A stretch of DNA of 64,000 bases from Amoebophrya sp. A120 (Eukaryota; Sar; Dinophyceae; Syndiniales; Amoebophryaceae). The notes under the pieces were generated by a model that worked only from the letters and a program-made list of their open reading frames with translations, was not told the DNA's origin and made no database searches. Below, piece by piece: positions 12,066-21,989 of this stretch (its first letter is position 1; each line of letters begins with the position of its first letter). Location: the NCBI GenBank assembly GCA_905178155.1, contig CAJINV010000001.1, forward strand, positions 8,463,599 through 8,527,598. The letters run 5' to 3'. The translations under genes were made by a program, and so were the position numbers.

Positions 12066-13010
12066 GTGCGAATATGGGGCCTTTTCAAGTTTGGCCGCAA
12101 GGCGGCCCTATCCGGCTCGCTTTAATTAGTGCAGGTCTGAAATAAAGTTGCTGACAGCCGGAGTTGTCGTTTGCAAACCTGACAAGGCAAAAACTTGCCA
12201 TATTCGGACCGGTGAAACCTGTGCGAATATGGGGCCTTTTCAAGTTTGGCCGCAGGGCGGCCCTATCCGGCTCACTTTAATTAGTGCAGCTTTGAAATAA
12301 AGTCGCTGACAGCCGGAGTTGTCGTTTGCAAACCTGACAAGGCCAAAACTTGCCATATTCGGACAGGTGAAACAGGTGAAACCTGTGCGAATATGGGGCC
12401 TTTTCAAGTTTGGCCGCAGGGCGGCCCTATCCGGCTCGCTTTAATTAGTGCAGCTTTGAAATAAAGTTGCTGACAGCCGGGGTTGTCGTTTGCAAACCTG
12501 ACAAGGCCAAGACTTGCCATATTCGGACAGGTGAAACCTGTGCGAATATGGGGCCTTTTCAAGTTTGGCCGCAAGGCGGCCCTATCCGGCTCGCTTTAAT
12601 TAGTGCAGCTTTGGAATAAAGTTGCTGACAGCCGGAGTTGTCGTTTGCAAACCTGACAAGGCCAAAACTTGCCATATTCGGACAGGTGAAACAGGTGAAG
12701 CCTGTGCGAATATGGGGCCTTTTCAAGTTTGGCCGCAAGGCGGCCCTATCCGGCTCGCTTTAAATAGTGCAGCTTTGAAATAAAGTTGCTGACAGCCGGA
12801 GTTGTCGTTTGCAAACCTGACAAGGCCAAAACTTGCCATATTCGGACAGGTGAAACCTGTGCGAATGTGGGGCCTTTTCAAGTTTGGCCGCAAGGCGGCC
12901 CTATCCGGCTTGCTTTAATTAGTGCAGCTTTGAAATAAAGTTGCTGACAGCCGGAGTTGTCGTTTGCAAACCTGACAAGGCCAAAACTTGCCATATTCGG
13001 ACAGTGAAAC
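12066..13010. repeat. Satellite array of six units alternating 155 and 164 bp
   Basis: Units start at 12066, 12221, 12385, 12540, 12704 and 12859, each at GTGCGAATATGGGGCC. Spacings are 155, 164, 155, 164 and 155; the long form differs by a 9-bp duplication (ACAGGTGAA) in the linker. The array is therefore a dimeric higher-order repeat of 319 bp. Each unit is bordered by an inverted repeat: GCGAATATGG near the start pairs with CCATATTCGGAC near the end, and the internal CAAGTTTGGCC pairs with GGCCAAAACTTG. Units differ by only a few substitutions. There is no coding potential. Confidence 0.95.
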
Positions 13011-13162
13011 TTTTGAAAAAAATAAAAACACTTGACGCATGTCTAGTGTTTTAGTATGTGATGGAGTGTCTATGCAGAAAAGTAATCATATGGCTGCACC
13101 TTGGGCCATTTCAGTTCACAAAATCCGCCAAGGCAGCCACTTGGAAATTTTTGGGGTATATG

Positions 13163-13391
13163 ATGCCCCCTCCATGTCCCCTTCCCACCCCTGCCATACC
13201 CCCCCTCCTCTCCCTAGCCCTTCCCTGGTCCCTCCGTAGCCCCTCCCTAGCCCCTTCCTAGCCCCTCCCTAGCCTCTCCCTAGCCTCTCCCTAGCCTCTC
13301 CCTAGTCCCTTCCTAGCCCCCCCCCAGCCCCTCCCTAGCCTTTCCCTTTTCCTTTCCCCTCCCTGCCCTGTCCCGAGCCCGTCCCGACCCC
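13163..13391. repeat. C-rich degenerate array (CCCTAGCC-type units)
   Basis: Imperfect repeats of CCCTAGCCCCT, CCCTAGCCTCT and similar 10-12-bp units. It is C-rich on the plus strand, so it is the strand mirror of the G-rich minisatellite on the other side of the satellite. Confidence 0.8.
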
Positions 13392-14584
13392 CTCCCTACA
13401 GACTTCCGGAGGCGCCTGGGATGCGCTTGCTAGGCCCCAGTGGCCGCGCATTCTAAGCCCCTGGAGTTGCAGGCCCGGGCGGACTCCTGGTCTCGCATGC
13501 TCGAAAGCCCCTGCAGACGCGGGTTTCGCATGCTCCCACGATCGATTCAGGCAGGGTAATCGGACCTGGAGGGCTCCTTGGAACAGCGGAAATAGGCCCC
13601 GGGCGGCGGGGTATTGCGTGCTCGGGGACGAAGTGTGGCCGGGGGGCACACAGCCGGCCAGGCTTTGTTTGTTTCGCGGGGGCCACGGGAGCCGGCGGCG
13701 GCCGGTCTTGGCAGTGCTAACCGTCGGGAATGGCGGCCGGGCTTGCGGCTCTAAAGAGCGGGGCCAGGGCGCCCGGAACCGGGCGGGGGGCTCCGGCAAC
13801 CGGGTCTGCAGCTCCTCTTGCCGTAATTTTGCTCAGTCGCGCGATCCAGGATGTCCTCCAGCTAAGGCCAGCATCAGCGATGCGCTATTTCCCACTGGAG
13901 TCCGGAGCGTGGCCATCATGGCCGGGGTGCGCAAGCGCAGCCAATTTTTGGGATTGCCGAAAATTGAACCACCGGCCCAGAGAGCGGATCTAATCGGGCC
14001 CAGCCGGTTACTTAAGAGAGGCGGCAGAAGAACATACTGGGCGCGCTGCTGTGTTGCCGTTTGACGGAAACATAGGCCGAGCCATCGGCGGCGATCGCGC
14101 CATTAGATTTGGGCACTTGCTCGCTCCTGCCGGCTCAAAAGCCTCACTATCCCAACGAACCGCAGGGGCCCGCGTTCAAGTTCGGGCCCCGCGCGCCGGG
14201 GGCTCCAAAGATCAAGGTTTCTGCGCGTTGAAGTTTCCCGGCGCCCGCCCAGTTGAGGCGCTGAATCTTGGCCGCGGTCGCCGGCCGCAAGGCAAAAGCA
14301 TTTTAGAAGCGAATAGATCTCGTAGGTGCAGTTCCATAATGAGGGTCCTTCGAAATAGTCGCGCGATGATCACTGAGAGGCCAGTAACCTTGGGGAGATC
14401 CCGACTGCATTTTTTTGGAGCGATCTTGCGGCCATGCCCAGAAATGTTGTTCCGACTATGTAAAAACGAGCACCGGCAGCACGGCCGAATCAAAATTAAT
14501 AATTAGTTAGTTCGCATTCAATACTGCAGCGGCCTCAGAAAGAACAGCCTCAAAGTTAAACGTGACCCGCATTGAGTATATCGA
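13392..14584. other. GC-rich region without a supported gene
   Basis: GC-rich sequence in which frames are open on both strands simply from base composition (for example 13335-13799 minus and 13618-14064 plus). None shows a recognisable motif. Beyond about 14300 it becomes AT-richer and leads into the BolA gene. It may hold the promoter of the rightward gene block, but I see no defined element. Confidence 0.5.
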
Positions 14585-15205
14585 ATGTCTTTTCCGAGCC
14601 GAGCCCTGGCCTCCAAAGTAACAGCGCCCCGCGTCGCGGCGATATCAGCAGCGCGGACCCGCCCCGGAAGTGCCGCGGTGTGCGGGATCTCGCCCAAGAA
14701 GAGCGTGGCATCTAGTTCCGGTCGGCGAAGCACGACTTTTGTCAGTGTTTCGTCTTTTGTGGCTCCCGCTTCGACGAGCAAAAAACAACAACGAGCCATG
14801 GGAAATTTGTGGTCTTCGCCGGCCGCCACTGCGCAGGTGCGCCTGGAACACACCGGGGCTGCGCTAGATGGAGGCAGCACCACGGGGCCAGCAAAAGAAA
14901 GTATCGATGTGCACGGTCCGCTTGGGCAGGGCATGCGGCAGAAGCTCATTGAGGAGTTGTCCCCTATATTCTACCTGGAAATGGAGGATGAATCGCATGA
15001 GCATCGCGGGCACGCAGGCGTGCGAGACGCAACTACGGCCGAAACGCACTTCCGAGTCGTCGTAGTGAGCGACAAGTTTGAGGGTATTTCGCGGGTTCAA
15101 CGCCAACAGCGCGTGTACGGCATACTGAAGGAAGAGTTTCAAACGCAAGGCCTTCATGCGCTGTCACTCAAATGCCTCACAACATCAGAATACGAAAAAT
15201 TATAA
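14585..15205 (+). CDS. BolA-family protein, probably mitochondrial
   Basis: The C-terminal half (from about residue 115) matches the BolA fold: MRQKLIEELSP, then the Glu/Asp-Ser-His stretch MEDESHEHRGH, then ETHFRVVVVSDKFEG, the Arg-rich segment RVQRQQRVYGIL, and HALSLKCLTTSEYE near the end. BolA proteins act with monothiol glutaredoxins in Fe-S cluster delivery and iron signalling. The first 70 residues are rich in Ser, Ala, Arg and Lys with almost no acidic residues, as in a mitochondrial presequence, which favours the ATG at 14585. A second in-frame ATG at 14799 opens a protein starting MGNLWSS, which would be non-mitochondrial; dual use is possible. Single exon; first gene of the rightward block. 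The family call is strong, the location is inferred. Confidence 0.88.
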   Translation: MSFPSRALASKVTAPRVAAISAARTRPGSAAVCGISPKKSVASSSGRRSTTFVSVSSFVAPASTSKKQQRAMGNLWSSPAATAQVRLEHTGAALDGGSTTGPAKESIDVHGPLGQGMRQKLIEELSPIFYLEMEDESHEHRGHAGVRDATTAETHFRVVVVSDKFEGISRVQRQQRVYGILKEEFQTQGLHALSLKCLTTSEYEKL

Positions 15206-15825
15206 TGCGACCAAGGTTCCTATGTATTACTTACTCCCTCCGCAACTATGCCTTTTGCTTTTCTGATGGAAAGGTGGCGGTTGAAGTGTGCAAATCAATG
15301 AATCAATTGGCCGACCACGAGAGGCTGCACGGAAAAAAAGGAAACTCGGTTCGTGTGTTTGTTTATCGTATATTTGTCATTTTTTCCGAAAGAAAAGCAC
15401 TCCTCTTCGGTTTATTTCCCTTTTGACGATTTTTGTCTGTCGAGCTGTGGATGCAAAGTGGATACTATTTCTTGCACGAGCGAATGGTCGTTATGCTCAA
15501 ACTCGAGGTATAATTAATCGTTGGCACGATTTTTGAGGGTCAAGAATTTTCTCAAATTGGATCTCTACTTCGTGGAACAGGAGTAACCCCCTTGATGTTG
15601 ATCTTGAGCCCTTGTTAGTTAGAAGAGTCAAGACCTAGTACCCAATCTCTTAGGAATATGCGCGTTTAATAGGACGCAGCAGACATGTTTAACCCATCCA
15701 CAACGAGCTCAAAACACACTCATAATGGTATTGAAATTCCCAAGTTAAAAGTCTGAAGTTGCTCCAGAAATTCGCAGTAAAAACAACTTTTTTCCCTCCT
15801 ATTTGTCCTCCACCCTCTCGACACC
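15206..15825. other. Intergenic region
   Basis: AT-rich spacer between BolA and the protease gene. Small frames are present but none shows a motif. The 26 bases before the protease ATG include a pyrimidine-rich tract that could be a splice or trans-splice acceptor region; this is not certain. Confidence 0.45.
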
Positions 15826-17848
15826 ATGCGGGGCGGCTTCGGCGCCTCCGGGCAGCAGCAGTCGCAAGACTGCGCGTTTGAGGCCGGAAAAGTGAACGGC
15901 ACGCCGATCCGCGTGAGTTACTTTCTCGTGATCATGTTTGGCTACCAAATTCTGCAGGCCTTGCAGCAGCGCGCCCCCGTGTGGTGGCTCCCGGTCGCCT
16001 ACGCCGCCGGAACGCAGCTGATCCTGCTCGCCACCATCCTGTGCCACGAGTTCGGCCACGGCACGATGGCGAAGTACCTCGGGGGCCAGATTTCGCAGAT
16101 CCTGCTCTGGCCGTTCGGCGGCATCTGCTTCAGCACCCGCCCGGGCAACGTGTACGACGGGCGGACGAAGATCAAAAACGAGATGAAGATCGTGTGCGCG
16201 GGTCCGGCCACCCACTTCTTCCAGGCCCCGTTTTGGGTGCTGCTGCTCCAGTTCCAAGCCTTCGCGTACGACCTGGACCTGCTCCCGCTCGGCTTCAAGG
16301 ACCGGAGCGAGCTGTGGCAGCTCCTGATCCCCTTCGCGCCCCAACCGCCGGTCCCCTTCGAACAGCTGCCGAACCTGTTCGCGGGCCTGGGGTGGATGCT
16401 GTGCGTGTGGGCGGCCACGACCAACGTGTTTCTGTTTCTCTTCAACGTGCTGTTCCCGATGTACCCGATGGACAGCGCGCAGATGCTGGTCTGTGGGTTG
16501 CAGCTCTGCGGCGGCACGGCGCAGACCGCAGCCAAGACGCTGGTGTTCGTCTCGGTGCCGATGAGTGTGTTGCTGTTGATCTATGCGTGGTCGAACCGGA
16601 ACGCGGGGATGATGCCCGCGATCAGTGGGTACCTGGCCATCATGTGCCTATCAAATGCAAAAGTGTCTGGGTCTGGAAACTTGTGATGCTAAAATGTGCA
16701 TGATGAAAACACTTCCGAATGCAGTCCGGCATGACAACTTCCAAAAACGCTTTCTCATAGGCAATCCGCATGAGAAACTGCGTTTTTGCATGACAAAAGA
16801 GGCTGCGACTTCTGTTGGTTATGCAATACAGATTTTCTAGGTATGGAAAGCTAGCATTACTTCCAGACCCAGACACTTTTACAATCCATAGTGCCTGATC
16901 GAAGCCTATAACATCTGGCAGCTGTACGAGAAGCGGCAGTTGCACACGCACCGACTCTTCGAGCTGGCCCGGTCGGGCACGTATTTTGATCCCGTGCAGA
17001 ACGCGCGGAGGATCAACGTGTCGGGCCTAGACGACGACCTGAACGCAGGCGGAGATGGCCGAAATCGCGGCTTCTTGTCGGGCAGAAATAACAACGATTA
17101 CGTCCTGTTTGAAGGACAGGGAACGCGATTAGGCGGAGAGAATGACGATGTGGTGGTGCCCATAGCCGCACCAACAGGTACGCCCATGCCAAACCCTTTT
17201 CAAGCGCCTGGCAGCGGAGGTGCAGTAATACAACAACCTGCAGGTGGTGCTCCGTCGCCTGCTGTTGCGCAGCAGCAAGTTGTAAGAACCACTGCAGCGC
17301 CAGCACAACAGGATACTGGGAACCGAGCGGCCGGACTTTTCCCCGCGGTAATTTCCACACCCGCACCAGGAGCGGCACCCCCCTCCGGCGCCGCTGCTCC
17401 GATGCAACCGCCCACAGTGCAGCGAATGAGCAACAGCAGAGTTTCGCGAGCTTTTGGTACTTCCGAAGATAGGAACGCGAACAACGGGGTGAGTCACCCG
17501 TCAGACGGGACCTCTCCCCCGGTTCACAAGTCCCCGAGCGGCGAATTTCTGATACCCAATCCGGAAATAGCAAGGTCGCTGCAACCGTCATCTTCGGAAG
17601 GGCCAAGAACAGTAAATCTTCAAGACCAACCTCCTACCTCTTCTCCCGCGACCGGGTTAATACCTCCCACCTCGGCGGACCGGCAAGCGTTTCTGGCGAG
17701 GATGGAGAGGCAGCGCCAGGAGCAAGCGATGAGTGTGCGGGAGCTGGCTGAGGCGCGTGATGGAGTTCCAAGCAACAACGCCCCGTCGCCGCCCCGTCGC
17801 AATGTGCAGAACCAAAAGCAGAACAACCGAAATCCGAGTGGCAGGTGA
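15826..17848 (+). CDS. Membrane metalloprotease of the M50 (site-2 protease) family
   Basis: Two exons (15826-16648 and 16896-17848) encode 591 residues once introner A1 and one repeat copy are removed. Transmembrane segments include YFLVIMFGYQILQAL and VAYAAGTQLILLATILCHEFGH. The zinc motif HEFGH is at about residues 73-77, and the third ligand lies in NVLFPMYPMDSAQ near residue 214, the N-x-x-P...D pattern of M50. Another helix follows (KTLVFVSVPMSVLLLIYAW). M50 enzymes cleave substrates inside membranes. After about residue 300 the protein is a long, low-complexity tail rich in Pro, Ala, Gln and Ser, ending NRNPSGR. The intron lies in the last hydrophobic segment (GYLAIMCL|IEAYNIW). The start is chosen because it is the first ATG and no upstream in-frame ATG precedes the membrane segment. 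Confidence 0.9.
16649..16890. mobile_element. Introner A1 (family A, reverse orientation)
   Basis: A 242-bp intronic element with ends TATCAAATGCAAAAGTGTC and an imperfect inverse CACTTTTACAATCCATA. It is flanked by the direct repeat GTGCC (16644-16648 and 16891-16895). Excision with one repeat gives the codons for IMCLIEAY. No alignment of the junction gives GT-AG. The interior matches A6 as its reverse complement. Confidence 0.92.
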
Positions 17849-18759
17849 GAAACTTGCCGGGCTCGGTCTGGTTTGGGAGATTCCGTTCTTCAGATAGTAT
17901 TCACAATCTTGATTATTCTTCCACTACCCACGCTAGGAATACAATAAGAAAGCGAAAAAACCCCCCGGATGAACCAACAGAGAAATCCCGACACAAATGC
18001 CCACCCAAAAACGAATACTCGACAGAATTCACGATGCATTTTTTACACCCGTTGTGTGTCATCTTGTCATGATCCTCATCGATTCATGAGCACCTGATGT
18101 GTGATGCAACATACTCTACTCGAGCGGCGTCAGAGGACTGTGTTCACTTTGCGGAGGCGTGGGTGCTTGCGTATCGCAGAACGTCGTGTCGACGTTTTCA
18201 AGACATGGGATCCTTTTTGCTGTGCGCCTCGACTGTCGGTTTACTCACGCGGAGCGCATCGGTTCTCGCACCGCGCTTAAAGATCATTTTTGTAACGCCG
18301 AGCTCTGTTCTTGGAAAAGTGCTGTCGCTCGATCGCCCTCCGATCTGAAAACGAAAAACTCCGTCAGGCCAGTATCCTACTTTACGCTTTTTCCCTTCTA
18401 CCAGTTTCAACGACTTGATACTTCTGCGAACGCCAGCGCTGTACAATGTTTCGCCATCATTTTTGTTTCGGTAAGAGTAAAAGTGCTTAGACGTAGACCT
18501 ACCCAAGTGAGTTTAATAAGAGTAAGTTCACCCCACCACATGCGACCCACGTTTCCCCCGCTGACCTAGTTCCACATAGAAATTAGTTTTAATGGAACCT
18601 CTTCGATTTCTGTGTCCCACTCCCACATGACCTCGATGCGTTCGTCTGCCATCGCTATCAGTTCAAACTGAAGAGCGTTTCGCTCCTCATCCATCCTGCG
18701 TCTGCAGGAGAGCAGCGGGGAGGAGAAGAAGAAGAAACAGGGGAGAAATCAGGGCCAAT
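17849..18759. other. Intergenic region and probable 5' leader of the acyltransferase gene
   Basis: No supported gene. A purine-rich stretch (18715-18755) directly precedes introner B1 and is open in the acyltransferase frame back to a TGA near 18672, without an ATG. It may be 5' UTR or part of an undetected upstream exon. Confidence 0.45.
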
Positions 18760-19069
18760 TATTACAATGAAGAATGCCCCCGCCCTCCAATTTGCAAAAG
18801 TTTGTCATGCAAAGTTTCCAAATGAAAGCTTTTTCTTTTTGTCTTGCATAAAAGGATTGCGACCCTTTCTGATGCACATTCTAGGTACGCAAGGTGCCTT
18901 GTGCATAACAGATCCGGCTGCTGTTGGGCCCCTTCGAAACACAAATTCGAGCTATTCAGCATGGAAAATTTGTGATGCTGAGATATGCAAGACGGGAAAT
19001 GTTTCTATTGGAAAGGTTTGCAATACAAATGCTGCCAAGTGTCGGGTGGGGGCATTTTTCACTGTAATA
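18760..19069. mobile_element. Introner B1 (family B)
   Basis: A 310-bp element with ends TATTACAATGAAGAATGCCC and the inverse GGGCATTTTTCACTGTAATA, flanked by the direct repeat CCAAT (18755-18759 and 19070-19074). The probable start codon of the acyltransferase overlaps the right repeat, so this element seems to lie in the 5' leader or at the very start of the coding region. Confidence 0.88.
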
Positions 19070-19072
19070 CCA

Positions 19073-21260
19073 ATGAGCACGAGTTTCAAACTCGTGACGG
19101 AATACTTCGTATCAAATGCAAAAATGTCTGGGTCTGGAAGAATGCAACTTGTCATGCTAAATCTGAAGCATGCAAAAATCTGTGTTGCGTGACTACCAAA
19201 AGTCGTCCAGTTTTGACCAAGTCGGGAGGGAGTTTCTCATGCAGGATAGGCATGGGAGAGATCGCACAGAATCTGTCACGCAAGGTCCTGCATTCCAGAC
19301 CTCATGGGTCATGGAGAAGCTGCATGACAAATCGCGCACTCTTCCAGACCCAGACACTTTTGCATTTGATACTTCGACCGCGCTTACGATTTAGAGAAAA
19401 GGCGCTTCAAAGGGAAAACCGTGGTCGAACGAAATGCACAGCGCAGGTTCATCTACAGCGCCGTGCAAGACTGGTATCTTATGATCTATGTATGCTTGGA
19501 GAAGCCATGATTCTAGGTTGATAAGGTGTAGAGGTGTAACTGAATAGGTCTAAGTTTATCGTCTTGCATGAAGACCGCCCGGTTATTCAATACGTAGTAC
19601 GTCATCGCTTCTGCTACAGAATGTAGCAAAGACAATGCGTTAAATTCGTTCCACTTTCCCAGAAACTTAACCGAAAAATACCAGCGCGGAAGCGGACTTT
19701 CAGCAGCTCCAGAGAAAGTATCAGTTCGAGGAGCTGACGAAATTCCTAAAATGCGAATCCTACAAACGGGGTCTCCTCGCCACGTTGTACGACACGGTGC
19801 GCGGCTTTCTCGTTTTACTCGCGTTCCTCGGCGGATTGTTTCCGATCGGACTTCTGAGCTTCCTGAGCCGAATAGTGATCAACCCCATCCTCCGGTATGT
19901 TTTCCGCGTTTCCGAGCAACATATGCCCTGCTACAAAATTTTTGCGCCCCTGATCGGGGAGGCGCTGGCGAGCCTGACGGGGGCAGAAGTAGTCGTCAGC
20001 GGGGACGAACATCTGGCGCACGTAAAGAAGGAACCGGAAAGATACATAGGTACAAACATACGACGTTCGTCATGAGTAGTTGCGCGGAAACAAAGAACGT
20101 TAAGAGAGAAGTAAACAGTTGATGCGCGATTCAAAATCTGCATGCGATCGCCTCTTGTTCAACGTAACCAGTGACCGTCAAATAAACCTTCACAGGGATG
20201 TTTTCTCACGGCGCGAACCTCGACCCGTTTGTCGTGATGCAGGGCGTGGGCAGCAAGGTGTCTTTCCTGTGGACCTACAAGCATTCGCTGCTCTACCTGC
20301 CTGGCGGGTTGGTTCTCGGGTACGGCATATCAAATGTAAAAATGTCTGGGTCTGGAAGATTGCTACATTTGTCATGCATGTCTGACATGGCTCAAGAATA
20401 TGTGATGCATGGGCACAAAGCTGTCCTCTTACCTGTCATGCAAAAACGCAGTTTTCCATGCGGAACACGCAACACATAGGAGCCCAAAAATTTGTTATGC
20501 TTGGCTCTGTATTGCAGTGGAACTCCCATTCACTTTTAGCTTTACAAATTTCCAGACCCTGACATTTTTACATTTGATACGGCATCGGACAGGAGGACGG
20601 TGCCATGAATCGTAGCAACCGGGAGAAGGCGATCCAGACGTGCGACCGCCTCGCGAAGTCTCCGCTGCCACCGATGGTAGCCCCGGAGGGGACGCGAAGT
20701 AAAACAGGATTGATCCTGCCGGAGCTGAAGAAGGGCGTTTTTTACGTCCAGAAGGACAGGAGTGCAAGGATTGTGCCGATCGTGGTCATTGGCAACTACG
20801 AACTGTGGCCACCCGGGAGGCCCATGCCGAAGATGGGAAGGTATGGCGTTGCCGTTGACGTGCAGTTCGCCTTCGTGCTATCGAGTAGAGAATAAAACTT
20901 TCATAAGGACCCAGTCCGCAATCTCGAGTGAAGAGCACAACTACGGTCAGAGCAGGAAAATATGTGTGACTTTTGTACTAACCTATCGGCCGCAACGCAA
21001 CTACAATTTTTTCCAATTTTAACAGGGTCCAGATCTCCATCCTCCCTCCGATGGATGTTCCGGCTGACGAGGCGCAGGATGTCACCCGGGAGCGCGTCCG
21101 GCAAGCCTACATTAAGGAATCAGCAAGGGATTTTGGAGACTTGAACAGAGTCAGCACTCGATTCCTGCTGAAACACTTTCTGGTGTGGATACCCTTTTGG
21201 CTTTGCTCCCTGTACCTCATGTTCCTGGCGATCACGTCTGCATTAAGCCGCGTGCTCTGA
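19073..21260 (+). CDS. Membrane glycerolipid acyltransferase, PlsC/LPLAT type
   Basis: Six exons: 19073-19109, 19377-19473, 19685-20049, 20196-20327, 20585-20840 and 21026-21260, encoding 373 residues. Two introners (A2, A3) and three GT-AG introns separate them, with all phases consistent. After an N-terminal helical part comes a transmembrane segment (TVRGFLVLLAFLGGLFPIGL), then the acyltransferase motifs. Motif I, HX4D, is SHGANLDPF at about residue 170; motif III is APEGTRSKTG at about residue 243; a proline motif VPIVVIGNYELWPPG follows. The C-terminus has another membrane segment (FLVWIPFWLCSLYLMFLAI). These enzymes transfer acyl groups to lysophospholipids, such as lysophosphatidate, in the ER membrane. 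The Phe that usually opens the EGTR motif is Ala here. Substrate cannot be told from sequence. The start (MSTSFKL) is the first ATG in frame. Confidence 0.87.
19110..19371. mobile_element. Introner A2 (family A)
   Basis: A 262-bp element with ends TATCAAATGCAAAAATGTC and the inverse GACACTTTTGCATTTGATA. The direct repeat is CTTCG (19105-19109 and 19372-19376). Excision gives EYFDRAY in frame. The interior is closely related to A5 in the same orientation. Confidence 0.95.
20328..20579. mobile_element. Introner A3 (family A)
   Basis: A 252-bp element with ends TATCAAATGTAAAAATGTC and the inverse GACATTTTTACATTTGATA, flanked by the direct repeat CGGCA. Excision gives GYGIGQEDG in the acyltransferase. 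The interior is in the same orientation as A6. Confidence 0.95.
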
Positions 21261-21989
21261 TGAAAGGGGAGAAGCAGAAAACGGAGCAGGGTTTTCCGTG
21301 CCGACACCCGGGCATGATTGTGAAACTGCATGGGACAGCACAAGCGAGGTCGTGCAGACTCGTCGTGTTTAATATCGGATCGCCTCCTACCTGACCGATC
21401 TAACGATTTTCGAAGAAAGAGGCTTGCGACAGGGTTTTGAGACACATGTATCGGGAATAGCAAAAAGCCCCTTTGGTTGTTGTGAGGGATGCCACGTGTT
21501 CATCAGCTTGTTGAAAAATCCTGTGCGCTCCCCGGGGGACGCAGAATGCACGTTTTAACTACACTTGCTTTTGCGTTTGCTTTAGACTGTTGCAGAGCGT
21601 AGTAAACTTAGCAAAAGGGTCAGTGAGCGATACTTACGCACGAAAAATGCAAATCCGGACACAACTTTGAGCGTTTCAAAAAGCAGCCACGGGCATTGAC
21701 AGGCAATAGAAATAATTTCCAGTAGATACTTAAAATAGTCTCACTTTCTTCCATTATTCAATTCAATTTCGCAACTCTTTTGGCCTTCAGACGTTGTTGG
21801 TCAGATGCAAAAAGTGTCCAGCAGACACAGCAGCCGATGGTACTATAATATTACTTGCTCGCAAGAAAAACAAGCACCCCAAAAGAAGATGAACATACGA
21901 AGCTAGCACCAAGGTCTCTACCGGGGACCTGTTTCTACCTGCGGATCGGAGGATCTTGAAACCTTGCTTATTCCACCTCGCCCGCGAAG
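21261..21989. other. Intergenic region
   Basis: AT-rich spacer. Open frames on the opposite strand (21918-22613 minus) are shadows of the next gene. Nothing else is seen. Confidence 0.5.

Noticed and set aside
13930-13990. tRNA-like T-arm on the minus strand
   Set aside because: Only the GGTTCAA word fits; no acceptor stem, D-arm or anticodon arm can be drawn.
13335-14064. Open frames of about 150 codons on both strands
   Set aside because: Composition-driven, overlapping on opposite strands, with no recognised motif.
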